A stretch of DNA of 27,518 nt from a virus. The first letter of the stretch is position 1, and every line of letters starts with the position of its first letter. Below are positions 1 through 7,880 of the stretch, piece by piece. Made by a program: the position numbers and the translations under genes. Location: positions 1-27,518 of the IMG/VR virus record IMGVR_UViG_3300042446_000607. One strand, written 5' to 3'. The notes under the pieces are model-generated. The model was not told where the DNA came from and did no database searches. It saw only the letters and a list, made by a program, of their open reading frames with translations.

Positions 1-2
1 TA

Positions 3-158
3 TTCCTGGGACTTACTGCATATGACACACAAAAGATTCGTGAAGAACTCAGTATAGAAACTAGCGATAGTGCAGAAGTGCGTGGCGCACTGACTCTATA
101 CATGGACTTTATCAACCTGTTCTTGAACCTGTTGCAGTTGTTCGGGGATAGGAAATAA
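3..158 (+). CDS. Bax inhibitor-1 (BI-1/YbhL-type) membrane protein, C-terminal end only
   Basis: This is the last 51 codons of a gene that enters from before the window; the reading frame begins at base 3 and ends with TAA. The visible residues include FLGLTAYDTQKIREEL and, near the end, LYMDFINLFLNLLQLFGDRK. This pattern (a Tyr-Asp-Thr-Gln-Lys-Ile loop followed by a last hydrophobic helix with Leu-Tyr-x-Asp-Phe-Ile-Asn-Leu-Phe) is the characteristic C-terminus of the Bax inhibitor-1/YccA family of multi-spanning inner-membrane proteins. Bacterial relatives (YccA) modulate the FtsH protease; a similar membrane or protease role in infection is inference. The next gene starts 2 bases after the stop. 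Confidence 0.8.
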   Translation, partial: FLGLTAYDTQKIREELSIETSDSAEVRGALTLYMDFINLFLNLLQLFGDRK

Positions 159-160
159 TT

Positions 161-352
161 GTGACTGACCTAGCAACGGCGTTAGAGTCGCATGACTGGA
201 GTTTAGATGGTTATGCAACAAGACCGCAACTGGATCAGTTGATGAAGTCTCATGCTGATGTTGCAGAAGCAAACACACTATGGGAACAACATTGTCCCTG
301 GAGCAAAACCAATGGTGGCTACATTGTCTGGGCCGCTTGCATTACTAAGTAA
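161..352 (+). CDS. Small hypothetical protein (63 aa)
   Basis: A 63-residue protein that I do not recognise. It starts with GTG two bases after the preceding stop, so it is probably translated by coupling from the membrane-protein gene; no strong Shine-Dalgarno sequence is visible. There is no signal peptide or membrane helix. The sequence is mixed polar with three Trp and two Cys residues and ends in a short hydrophobic stretch (GGYIVWAAC). Codon use and the tight spacing suggest that it is real, but a later start cannot be excluded. Confidence 0.55.
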   Translation: MTDLATALESHDWSLDGYATRPQLDQLMKSHADVAEANTLWEQHCPWSKTNGGYIVWAACITK

Positions 353-364
353 AGGAGCCAAATC

Positions 365-775
365 ATGGCAACATGGACGCTAAAAACGCTACACAAAAAG
401 TCTGCTGTTGAACGACAGTTCTGGTACAAAGACGGCAAAGTAATCATTCGTGAAGAAGGTTATCGTTGGGGCGAGTTCTATTGCGAAAGCGATGAACAAC
501 CTGTTATTGAGCCTGAAGATGGAGAATACAATCTAAGCGAAAGTGATTATGATTGGGAACTGTCAAGTCTTGACGATGGATGTTGGGCTGATTGGACTTT
601 TCCTGAGGACATGACGGAAGAAGAACAAGCAGAGATTGAAACAGCATGGGATGAAGATTACTTTGATGGCATGGAAGAACTAGGTTGGTCAAACAATGAC
701 ACAGATTACATCTTACAAGGACCGCTAGAGTTGACTGATGAAGAAGGCAATGTTGTATATTCAGGAGAAGAATGA
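365..775 (+). CDS. Acidic hypothetical phage protein, paralog A (136 aa)
   Basis: A very acidic, Trp/Tyr-rich soluble protein preceded by a strong ribosome site (AAAGGAG, 9 bases before ATG). No catalytic motif is visible. It shares an ordered series of short motifs with the gene at 951-1430: an N-terminal KKS, then E-x-YRWG, a central C/W-rich acidic block with W-x-F, TE-x-EQ-x-EI, and a C-terminal P-x-E-x-x-x-x-x-x-G segment. The two are most likely diverged duplicates separated by one small membrane-protein gene. The strong charge suggests a protein that binds another protein or mimics nucleic acid, but nothing in the sequence proves this. Function unknown. Confidence 0.75.
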   Translation: MATWTLKTLHKKSAVERQFWYKDGKVIIREEGYRWGEFYCESDEQPVIEPEDGEYNLSESDYDWELSSLDDGCWADWTFPEDMTEEEQAEIETAWDEDYFDGMEELGWSNNDTDYILQGPLELTDEEGNVVYSGEE

Positions 776-954
776 TGATGGGTAAATTTTTAGAATGGTG
801 TAATCGCAACAGTAAATCAATTAGCCTTACAATTGGCGGGTTGAATCTACTGTCTGGGCTAAGTGCATTGGTCACAGGTAACTATGCACTTGCCATAGTG
901 GGATTTACAATTGGTGGCGCTCTTATGTTTGACGCTTATCGGGGATTCAAATGA
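772..954 (+). CDS. Small membrane protein (60 aa)
   Basis: A 60-residue protein starting at three consecutive ATG codons that overlap the previous stop (ATGA at 772-775), so translational coupling is likely; which ATG is used cannot be decided. After a polar N-terminus of about 17 residues there are two hydrophobic stretches (about residues 18-35 and 38-52) rich in Gly, Leu and Ala, consistent with a two-helix hairpin in the inner membrane. It ends at the next start codon (ATGA 951-954). I know of no function. Confidence 0.65.
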   Translation: MMMGKFLEWCNRNSKSISLTIGGLNLLSGLSALVTGNYALAIVGFTIGGALMFDAYRGFK

Positions 955-1430
955 GTGTATATCTTATCAAACCCTTGGAAAAGAAAAGTGTTCAGTGGGT
1001 GGTAGAAATGTTTCGCCAAAACGACAATGATACTGTCAGTTGGTTTACCATGCGTGAAACATATCGATGGGGACAAGGATTTATTGAAGAGGATCTAGAT
1101 TGCAATCTTCCCTGGAAAGAAGACGACATTGCTTATGCTCGAACCGATTGTGGTTGGGGCTGTGAGTTTGACGACAGTATAGGAATCGAATGGGAATTTA
1201 GTGATGATATCACTGAAACAGAGCAACAAGAAATCAAAGAATCCTACTACGAAGGTGGCGCCGCCTGGTTATTTGATGGCGAACACGAATGGGGTGTCGA
1301 GGATGATCAGGTTGTGATATATGCACCTTTTGAGATTAGTCTGTGTGAAGATGATGGTACAGTGATTGAAGAAAATATTAAATTAAAACCTCGCCCCGCT
1401 GCCAGCAATAACTGGCCATTTCCAAACTAA
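951..1430 (+). CDS. Acidic hypothetical phage protein, paralog B (159 aa)
   Basis: A second acidic, Trp-rich protein, starting in the ATGA overlap with the small membrane gene. It keeps the same motif order as the protein at 365-775: KKS near residue 12, YRWG near residue 41, a D-x-G-W-G-C/E-W-E-F acidic block, TE-x-EQQEI near residue 89, and a final A/P-x-E-I segment before E-D-D-G-T-V. It differs by a Pro/Asn-rich tail of about 15 residues. This supports a local gene duplication. No enzyme motif, signal peptide or membrane helix is visible. Function unknown. Confidence 0.75.
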   Translation: MSVYLIKPLEKKSVQWVVEMFRQNDNDTVSWFTMRETYRWGQGFIEEDLDCNLPWKEDDIAYARTDCGWGCEFDDSIGIEWEFSDDITETEQQEIKESYYEGGAAWLFDGEHEWGVEDDQVVIYAPFEISLCEDDGTVIEENIKLKPRPAASNNWPFPN

Positions 1431-1432
1431 AA

Positions 1433-1612
1433 ATGAATCAGATATATCATATCCAATCTCTCAACGGAGATTTAATTGAGTATTTTTTTGATCCTGATTT
1501 GGTAGATAGTTGGTTCCCAGAGAATCTTGATAAAATTAATAATTTAGGCCCAGTTCTAGTTGACATTGTTGATAAAAAGCAATATAATAGCATGAACAAG
1601 GACAATACATGA
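1433..1612 (+). CDS. Small hypothetical protein (59 aa)
   Basis: A short gene between 951-1430 and 1609-1905 that fills the gap exactly: ATG lies 2 bases after the previous TAA and its TGA overlaps the next ATG (ATGA 1609-1612). The product is 59 residues, acidic, beginning MNQIYHIQSL and containing FFDPDLVDSWFPENL. There is no membrane segment. The perfect fit in the overlapping gene chain is the main argument that it is real. No family recognised. Confidence 0.6.
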   Translation: MNQIYHIQSLNGDLIEYFFDPDLVDSWFPENLDKINNLGPVLVDIVDKKQYNSMNKDNT

Positions 1613-1905
1613 AATGGTTTTGGAGATATCTTTTTAACAAAATAGATAGAGTTGGCTCTGATTGCGAGGCTGTGCCTGCTCGTAATATTAGCAAACACAG
1701 TCGACTAATGAATAGTACTGATGATTACCCAGACGGCGGCCTAAATATACAAGTTAAATCTGCTATTGGCGGTAAAATTGTAATCTTTAGGAACTACGAT
1801 CAAAGAACAGATAGAACAAACCACACAACTTATATTATCAACAGCGATGAGAATTTTTCTGAATCACTAGGTAAAATTATAACTACTGAAAGTCTTAAAT
1901 TATGA
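1609..1905 (+). CDS. Conserved hypothetical phage protein (98 aa)
   Basis: A 98-residue soluble protein starting in an ATGA overlap. The C-terminal half carries the segment IGGKIVIFRNYDQRTDR followed by N-x-TTYII, which I recall from uncharacterised proteins of marine T4-like phages (memory, not a search). The first 12 residues are basic and aromatic (MKWFWRYLFNKI), which could be a short amphipathic membrane-binding helix. No catalytic motif is visible. It overlaps the next gene by 4 bases. Confidence 0.65.
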   Translation: MKWFWRYLFNKIDRVGSDCEAVPARNISKHSRLMNSTDDYPDGGLNIQVKSAIGGKIVIFRNYDQRTDRTNHTTYIINSDENFSESLGKIITTESLKL

Positions 1906-2351
1906 ATCAAGAGCAACGAGAAAAAATTGATAGAATTAAACAATATGCAGAACGAAAAATCTGGGTCACGTTCCGCAAAGAAGGCATCCACAAGTATCCG
2001 GCAGCCTTGGAAGACCCGCAACTAGCAACAGGAGATGAATATGATGTTTCGTTTTTGGGCTATCCTCATCGTCATATTTTTCATTTCAGGGTTTGGATTG
2101 ACGTATTCCACAATGACCGAGATGTGGAGTTTATACAATTCAAGCGTTGGCTCGAAAAATTGTATTCTAGCAACCAAGGTGTACTGTCGTTAGACTACAA
2201 GAGTTGCGAAATGATCTCAGACGATCTGTACTTGCAGATTGCCGAAAGGTATCCTGACCGTGCGGTCTGGATTGAAGTGGCCGAAGATGGTGAGAACGGC
2301 GCTTTGATCAAGTATGAAATTTCTCGCTCAAGTTTGTCAATCAAAATTTAA
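1902..2351 (+). CDS. Conserved hypothetical phage protein (149 aa)
   Basis: A 149-residue soluble protein whose start overlaps the previous stop. The middle holds an aromatic/His-rich stretch, FLGYPHRHIFHF, followed by V-F-H-N-D-R-D-V-E-F-I-Q-F-K-R-W-L, which reads like the conserved core of an unnamed family in T4-like phages (from memory). The paired His residues and the HNDRDVE motif could bind metal, but this is speculation. The C-terminus is acidic and then ends with a short Ser/Ile tail. Eleven bases separate it from the next ATG. Confidence 0.65.
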   Translation: MNQEQREKIDRIKQYAERKIWVTFRKEGIHKYPAALEDPQLATGDEYDVSFLGYPHRHIFHFRVWIDVFHNDRDVEFIQFKRWLEKLYSSNQGVLSLDYKSCEMISDDLYLQIAERYPDRAVWIEVAEDGENGALIKYEISRSSLSIKI

Positions 2352-2362
2352 TAGGAAATAGT

Positions 2363-2569
2363 ATGGCCAAGCCTACATTTAAAACCAACCCTCGTCTTAA
2401 TCAAATTTTTGAAGAGCTAGAAAAATTTCTAGATTTTTGTATTAGATTTGGCTATCGTTACAACGAAACCGATTTGTATAACTGGAAGAGTTATGCATGG
2501 CAACAATACAGCAAACATGCCCAAGGCAAAAACGCCAAGGACATGTGGACTGCTGACACAAGACCTTAA
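2363..2569 (+). CDS. Small hypothetical protein (68 aa)
   Basis: A basic, aromatic-rich 68-residue protein starting MAKPTFKTNPRLNQ, preceded by an AGGAAA ribosome site. It appears mainly helical, with repeated Phe, Tyr and Trp residues (FLDFCIRFGYRYNE, LYNWKSYAWQQYSK). No membrane helix and no recognised domain. It is the last of the small genes before the glycan-type operon, 8 bases upstream of the glycosyltransferase start. Confidence 0.6.
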   Translation: MAKPTFKTNPRLNQIFEELEKFLDFCIRFGYRYNETDLYNWKSYAWQQYSKHAQGKNAKDMWTADTRP

Positions 2570-2577
2570 GGGTTAAT

Positions 2578-3774
2578 ATGAGAAAACTATTCTACATGGG
2601 CTTGGAAAGTTACGAAGCCCGTTACACACTACAACTCACTGAATGGAATCGACGTGTATTTGAACGTCGAGGCATTGATGTAGTGTATGTTCCTGGATCC
2701 ACTATAGACAATACTAAAAGTATTAGTGTAGGACAGGTTTTAGACGCACACGGGCGCAGTTACTTTGGCATGAGTCAGATGATGAATCTTGTACAGCTGA
2801 TGCGTAATGGTGAATGCTCAGGAAAAGATGTTGTGTACTTTGAAGACATGTTCCAGCCAGGCATTGAAAGCTTGCCTTATATCATGAATCAGATTCCAAC
2901 AGAACAAAGACCTCGTGTGTATGTTCGTTGTCTGGCACAGGCTATTGATCCCGACGACTTTGTACATGTATGGGGCATGAGCAAGTGGATGAGTTTGTAT
3001 GAACAAATGGTCAATGAATTTGTTACAGGTGTACTGGCTACCAACGAAGAAATGGTAGCCCACATGCGTATTGCCAATTGGACTGCACCTATCTACAATA
3101 TTAGCGGTTTAGCATTTGGCAAAGAAGAAGTGTTAGAACGCATAGGTGGCACAGCAAATATCAAACCATTTGCCGATCGTAAAATGCGGGTAGGGTTTGC
3201 CGCAAGATTTGACCAAGAAAAGCAACCAGGTTTCTTTATGGACCTGGCTGAACGTGTTCAAGAAGAACAGCCTCAGATTAGCTTTGCTATCTTCTCTGGA
3301 GGTCCGTTGCGGTCAAACAATAATAATTATGTAAAACGTGCTCGCAAATTACAAGCTAGTGGATTACTTGAGATTCATGAAAACTTAACTAAAAATGAGT
3401 ATTACTCTCTTCTTAATGACACTCGTGTTCTTTTCAATTGTGCTCTTCAAGACTGGGTGTCAAACACAGTTTCAGAAGCTGACACACTTGGCGCTAATGT
3501 GCTTTACCCTGCTTATCGTAGTTTTCCAGAAACATTTGCTAACGACCTAGACCGTCTGTACATTCCCTGGAGTGAGGATGATGTAGTTAGAAAACTTAAT
3601 AATCTATTAGAAAAATCTCATCATAACATTGGTCTCATCAGTGACTGGAACAACGGAACTATTGATAGAATCTGCGATATCATGCAAGGCAAAGGAGAGC
3701 AATGGAATCGTGCAGGCAATCGATATCGAGACCATGTGGCTGGCGCAAAATATAAAGTTAGGAAAGTTGAATGA
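2578..3774 (+). CDS. GT-B-fold glycosyltransferase-like protein
   Basis: A 398-residue protein that looks like a GT-B (GT4-like) glycosyltransferase. The N-terminal half has Rossmann-like alternation with a GIDVVYVPG strand near residue 33. The C-terminal half opens with MRVGFAARFDQEKQPGFF near residue 204, the usual Gly/Arg then Glu-Lys pattern of GT4 donor domains, and continues with FAIFSGG and a segment around ALQDWVSNTVSEADTLG (about 300) that corresponds to the E-rich donor-binding motif. Donor and acceptor are unknown. It begins the operon running to 8420 and overlaps the epimerase by ATGA. Related proteins occur in T4-like phages and may glycosylate DNA or virion or cell-surface glycans. 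Confidence 0.7.
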   Translation: MRKLFYMGLESYEARYTLQLTEWNRRVFERRGIDVVYVPGSTIDNTKSISVGQVLDAHGRSYFGMSQMMNLVQLMRNGECSGKDVVYFEDMFQPGIESLPYIMNQIPTEQRPRVYVRCLAQAIDPDDFVHVWGMSKWMSLYEQMVNEFVTGVLATNEEMVAHMRIANWTAPIYNISGLAFGKEEVLERIGGTANIKPFADRKMRVGFAARFDQEKQPGFFMDLAERVQEEQPQISFAIFSGGPLRSNNNNYVKRARKLQASGLLEIHENLTKNEYYSLLNDTRVLFNCALQDWVSNTVSEADTLGANVLYPAYRSFPETFANDLDRLYIPWSEDDVVRKLNNLLEKSHHNIGLISDWNNGTIDRICDIMQGKGEQWNRAGNRYRDHVAGAKYKVRKVE

Positions 3775-4748
3775 ATGTTGACTCTTATAAATTAGTAGTA
3801 GTTACTGGTGCTGCCGGGTATATCGGTGGACAAACAATGATTTCGTTAAAGCGGTTAGGGTACATAGTTCTTGGAGTTGATCAGAATACGTTGCCCAAAC
3901 ATTTAATGTTGGTACCAAATCAATTCCATCGAGGGGATTTTGCATCTGAGGAAATCATCAATGTCATCGAGGCCGCCAGGCCAGCCGCGGTCATTCATTG
4001 TGCAGGAACTAGTCTAGTTGGACCCAGTGTTAAGAATCCAAAAGAATACTGGAATAATAACATTGCAAAGAACATACAATTTCTGGATAGAATTTGTAGT
4101 ATTCCAGCAGAATATCGTCCCAAAATTATCTTTAGTAGTAGTGCTAGTGTTTATGGTAATCCAATTATGACTCCTTGTCACGAAGTTGATCCTTGCGAAC
4201 CAATTAGTCCATATGGAGAAACAAAACGGGCTATGGAATGGATTTTAGAAGGATATAAAGTAGCTTATGGATTAGAATATGTTGCATTCCGATATTTCAA
4301 TGCCTGCGGTGCAGATAGTAAAATACAGCACGGGCAAGCACCCAATGCAACACACATTATTGCTCGTGTGTTAGAGAGTTTACGGGATGGTCAAGAATTC
4401 ACTCTCAATGGTAACAATTATCCCACTGCTGACAAAACCTGCATTAGAGATTACATTCATGTTGAGGACATTGCACATGCACACATATTGGCAATTGATG
4501 CAGAACTTCCTAGTGGGACTTATAATCTTGGAACCAGTACAGGATCAAGTAATCAGGACATTATCAATTCAGCAGAAAAAATTACAGGATTAAAACTACA
4601 GGTAAAAATAGGTCCACAAAGAGATGGTGATCCGGAGATCCTGACTGCCAGCGCAGATAAATTTAGTTCTTTAACCAATTGGAAACAGCAGTTTTCACTA
4701 GATGATATAATTAAACATGCCTGGCTTTGGTATAATAGAAAACAGTAA
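3771..4748 (+). CDS. NAD-dependent sugar epimerase (UDP-glucose 4-epimerase-like)
   Basis: A full-length (325 aa) extended short-chain dehydrogenase. The NAD-binding Gly motif TGAAGYIGG is at residues 12-20, the catalytic Ser region SSSASVYG at 122-129, and the Tyr-x3-Lys pair at Y148/K152 (SPYGETK). The following block with FRYFNACGAD matches GalE-type enzymes, where this Asn/Ala/Cys-Gly segment contacts the nucleotide sugar. Expected reaction: epimerisation at C4 (or related oxidation-reduction chemistry) of an NDP-hexose; the exact sugar cannot be told. It overlaps its neighbours on both sides (4 and 32 bases) and probably supplies the sugar donor used or modified by the surrounding enzymes. 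Confidence 0.9.
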   Translation: MNVDSYKLVVVTGAAGYIGGQTMISLKRLGYIVLGVDQNTLPKHLMLVPNQFHRGDFASEEIINVIEAARPAAVIHCAGTSLVGPSVKNPKEYWNNNIAKNIQFLDRICSIPAEYRPKIIFSSSASVYGNPIMTPCHEVDPCEPISPYGETKRAMEWILEGYKVAYGLEYVAFRYFNACGADSKIQHGQAPNATHIIARVLESLRDGQEFTLNGNNYPTADKTCIRDYIHVEDIAHAHILAIDAELPSGTYNLGTSTGSSNQDIINSAEKITGLKLQVKIGPQRDGDPEILTASADKFSSLTNWKQQFSLDDIIKHAWLWYNRKQ

Positions 4749-5415
4749 ACTTTGGGTATTTGGACAAAGTATGTCCTTGCCTTACAATATTGGGTCACCC
4801 GAACATGGATGGCCCAATCTTCTTAGTAAAAAGCTAAATATAGAGTACGAAAATTATGCTCAAGCAGGAGCAGATAATTTTTTCATTTATCATACGTTTT
4901 TAGAAAATCTTAACAGAATTACAGACAACGATTTGGTAATAATTGGATGGAGTCACCCATCACGAAAATCCTTTATCATTGACAATGATAACCCAGTACA
5001 CACAGAAGCTATTAAAAAAAGTTTAGTGTATACCACCAAAACAAAACAGTTATTTCGCAGTAATAACAATTTTCTTAACACACAAAAAAAGTGGTCAACA
5101 TTGACTCCTACGTCAACTGGGATCAATTTTTATGATAATTGGTTTGACAATTATTATTCGTTATACGAACAAACCTGCAATTTTCTAAGTTACACCGATA
5201 GTGTAAAATTGCGGTGTCCTGGGACTTATGTTCCGTTTTATTTTAGCAAAGAAAGCACACAAGATTTAAAACTTGTTGGTGCTGGATATATGTTGGATTT
5301 CATTGTTGACAACAATGTTGCGATAAGTAAAAATGATTGTCACCTTAATGATTATGGTCACCAAATGTGGTCAGAGCATATTTACAATTATATAAAAAAA
5401 TCAAAAAATGCATAA
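4717..5415 (+). CDS. SGNH/GDSL-hydrolase-like phage protein
   Basis: A 232-residue protein with the outline of an SGNH hydrolase. Near the N-terminus KLWVFGQSMSLPYN takes the place of block I (usually G-D-S; here G-Q-S, keeping the possible nucleophilic Ser). A block IIb-like A-Q-A-G-A-D-N follows near residue 47. The C-terminal D-C-H-L-N-x-x-GH-x-x-W segment matches the Asp/His block V. Such proteins are esterases or acyl-transfer enzymes; the loss of the block I Asp makes activity uncertain. The only reasonable start gives a 32-base overlap with the epimerase. A similar but better conserved protein lies at 15386-16090. Confidence 0.55.
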   Translation: MPGFGIIENSKLWVFGQSMSLPYNIGSPEHGWPNLLSKKLNIEYENYAQAGADNFFIYHTFLENLNRITDNDLVIIGWSHPSRKSFIIDNDNPVHTEAIKKSLVYTTKTKQLFRSNNNFLNTQKKWSTLTPTSTGINFYDNWFDNYYSLYEQTCNFLSYTDSVKLRCPGTYVPFYFSKESTQDLKLVGAGYMLDFIVDNNVAISKNDCHLNDYGHQMWSEHIYNYIKKSKNA

Positions 5416-7288
5416 TGTTTACTTACTACAGCCCGCACATGGAAATGTGTTTGGCGGAACCGAAGGGTATTGGTTGCCGTATTCTGTAGGATGCCTTTGG
5501 AGTTTTGCTGTACAAAACCCGGTGATTAAAGATAACTTTGCACTTAAAGAGTTGGTCTTTAAAAGAATGTCAATTGACGAAACAATTAAAAACTTTGATA
5601 ATCCATCCGTGGCAGCATTTAGTTGTTATGTCTGGAATTACGAATATTGTAAAAAACTAGCCGAGGCTATTAAAGAAAAATGGCCCAAGTGTCTTATTGT
5701 ATTTGGTGGACCACAAGTTACTAAATTACCCTATGAAAAATCTTTCTTTAAGAAACATCCATATGTTGATACAATTGTCAATGGTGAAGGTGAGCCGGCA
5801 TTTTTAGATATACTATTATCATTATATCATAATAAACCAATTAAAAAAGTTAGTACGTTTGCTAGAATGGCCAACTTAGAGTACCCAAGCCCATACACAT
5901 CGGGTGTGTTTGATAAAATAGTCAAGGATAATCCTGAGTATTACTGGCAAGGAGTATTAGAAACCAACCGTGGATGCCCGTATTCATGTACTTTTTGTGA
6001 TTGGGGTAGCTTAACATACAGCAAGGTTCTTAAATTTGCAGAAGATCGGGTACTAGACGAGCTTACTTGGATGGCTAACAATCGTGTTGCATATTTGTTT
6101 ATTGCTGATGCAAATTTTGGCATGCTCTATGAAAGAGATAAAAAGTTTGCACAACACATCCATCAATTACAAAACACAAAGGGATTTCCGCATGTTGTTA
6201 TTGCCCAATGGGCTAAAAATGCAAAACAAAAAATTATAGAAATTGCAAAAATATTTTTTAGTAATGATAAAAATAGAGGATTTACTGTCAGTGTGCAAAG
6301 CATGAACGACCAAGTTCTCGATGCTATCAAAAGAAAGAATATGGAAATCAGCGATCTTAAAGAAATGCTAGAAGAATGTTTTAAAAATGGTATTCCAGCA
6401 TACACTGAAATGATCCTCGGACTACCCTATGAGACCTATGAAACTTGGAAACAAAATCATGGGCTGATACTCGAGGCCGGGCAACACAACAGCCTGGATG
6501 TTTGGCTTGCACAATTATTAGAAAACTCAGAACTCAACAGCTATGAGCAACGGACTCTGCACCAGATTGAAAGTATTGCTGTTCCAAAGTTTGTAACTGG
6601 TGCATTAGTTAATGAGGGTGATGATATTATGGAAAAAGAAGTAGTAGTCAAAGCCACAAAGTACATGCCCCTTGAGGATTTTGTTAAGAGTTATTTGTTT
6701 AGTTATATTATAATGACTTATCACTATAGTGGCATCACGCATATTCTAAGTAGGTTCCTAAGAAAACATAAAAATATCAGTTACTACGATTTCTATTCTC
6801 AAATTGAAAATAAAATTGTTAACGGTCCTAGTACTAGTTTACTGACTCAAGAATACTATAGAATGAAGAATTTTATTGTTTCTTTTTTAGAAAGTGGCGA
6901 AAGTATTATTCCAAACAGGGATGGGCATAGTGCGCTTTGGACCAGTATCCACATATTGTTTGATAATGTTGATTTGACGCTTGAAGAAATTTATCAAATT
7001 ATTAACAACGAATTTTGCGAGTTGGATCCTGAAATTTATAAAGAAGTAATGTTGTTGCAATCTGATTATCTACATCATTATGAAGGTAGTTACCCGTATA
7101 CTGTTGACTATCAATACAACATTTACGATTATGTGTTCAACAACTCTGACGAATTAAACGTTCCAAACACACTTGAAATTTCGTATCCATTTAAGCATAA
7201 AAACAAACAGGACTTCTTTGAACAATTATATTTTGGTCGACGAGCATCAGTATCAAAAAACAGAATTAACAAAATTGACAATGTTTGA
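5408..7288 (+). CDS. B12-binding-domain radical SAM protein
   Basis: A 626-residue class B radical SAM protein. Residues about 1-140 form a cobalamin-binding-type Rossmann domain, with IVFGGPQVT near 97-105 and the typical V-D-x-I-V-N-G-E-G-E-P-A-F near 120-132. The radical SAM cluster is C190-x3-C194-x2-C197 in NRGCPYSCTFCDWG. The usual barrel follows (a SAM-binding region near EMILGLPYET) and then an uncharacterised C-terminal extension of about 200 residues. Family members methylate unactivated carbon or phosphorus, or rearrange carbon skeletons. With a sugar epimerase, aminotransferase and oxygenase as neighbours, the substrate may be a sugar, but this is inference. It overlaps both neighbours by 8 bases. 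Confidence 0.88.
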   Translation: MHNVYLLQPAHGNVFGGTEGYWLPYSVGCLWSFAVQNPVIKDNFALKELVFKRMSIDETIKNFDNPSVAAFSCYVWNYEYCKKLAEAIKEKWPKCLIVFGGPQVTKLPYEKSFFKKHPYVDTIVNGEGEPAFLDILLSLYHNKPIKKVSTFARMANLEYPSPYTSGVFDKIVKDNPEYYWQGVLETNRGCPYSCTFCDWGSLTYSKVLKFAEDRVLDELTWMANNRVAYLFIADANFGMLYERDKKFAQHIHQLQNTKGFPHVVIAQWAKNAKQKIIEIAKIFFSNDKNRGFTVSVQSMNDQVLDAIKRKNMEISDLKEMLEECFKNGIPAYTEMILGLPYETYETWKQNHGLILEAGQHNSLDVWLAQLLENSELNSYEQRTLHQIESIAVPKFVTGALVNEGDDIMEKEVVVKATKYMPLEDFVKSYLFSYIIMTYHYSGITHILSRFLRKHKNISYYDFYSQIENKIVNGPSTSLLTQEYYRMKNFIVSFLESGESIIPNRDGHSALWTSIHILFDNVDLTLEEIYQIINNEFCELDPEIYKEVMLLQSDYLHHYEGSYPYTVDYQYNIYDYVFNNSDELNVPNTLEISYPFKHKNKQDFFEQLYFGRRASVSKNRINKIDNV

Positions 7289-7877
7289 CAAAATATTAAA
7301 ATTTGAACAAGCTCTAGCAGAGTTTACCGGTGCGCCATATGCAATCATGACTGATTGTTGTACGCATGCTATTGAACTGTGTTTGCGATACGATCAAGTC
7401 AAGGAGTGCAAGTTTACTCCTTATACCTATTTGAGTATTCCAATGACCATGCACAAGTTAGGTATCAAATACGAGTACCTTGATCATGCCTGGCAACGCT
7501 GGGTCGGCGAATACCCTTTTGTAGGCACACGCATTTGGGATTCAGCACGTAGACTCGAACAAGATATGTATCGTCCGGACACATTGACCTGCCTGAGCTT
7601 TGGGCATGGCAAACCACTTCACATTGGTCGTGGTGGTGCTATCTTGCTGGATGATGTCGAAGCCTACAATATCATGCTGGCTCAACGCTACGACGGCAGA
7701 GACTTAGCTATCAAGCCATGGGAATCACAGCAGGTGTTCAAGGTGGGTTATCATTACAAGCCCACCATAGAAGAAGCAGAAATTGGTTTGGACCTGCTCA
7801 ACGTAATCAAGGTTAATAGGCCGCAACCCGTGTATGTTGATTATCCAGACTGTAGACAAATAACCATTGAGGATTAA
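7281..7877 (+). CDS. Short DegT/DnrJ/EryC1/StrS-type aminotransferase
   Basis: Starting at ATG 7281 (8-base overlap with the radical SAM gene) the product is 198 residues. Although an open frame extends upstream, that part lies wholly in the previous gene. The sequence keeps the core of sugar aminotransferases: FTGAPYAIMTDCCTHAIEL near 15-33 (phosphate-binding Thr/Ser region), an Asp at D87 (WDSAR) that would contact the PLP pyridine nitrogen, and LSFGHGKPLHIGRGGA with K111 as the Schiff-base Lys. Family members are about 370 residues and add amino groups to NDP-keto-sugars; here the C-terminal small domain is largely missing. It may be a minimal phage form or need a partner. Confidence 0.75.
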   Translation: MFDKILKFEQALAEFTGAPYAIMTDCCTHAIELCLRYDQVKECKFTPYTYLSIPMTMHKLGIKYEYLDHAWQRWVGEYPFVGTRIWDSARRLEQDMYRPDTLTCLSFGHGKPLHIGRGGAILLDDVEAYNIMLAQRYDGRDLAIKPWESQQVFKVGYHYKPTIEEAEIGLDLLNVIKVNRPQPVYVDYPDCRQITIED

Positions 7878-7880
7878 AAA

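Noticed and set aside
504-875. 123-codon minus-strand open frame
   Set aside because: It lies opposite the acidic gene at 365-775; its Leu/His/Pro-rich product reflects the complementary codons.
7173-7280. Longer N-terminus for the aminotransferase
   Set aside because: The upstream part lies entirely within the radical SAM gene; ATG 7281 starts right at the conserved FDKILKFE segment.
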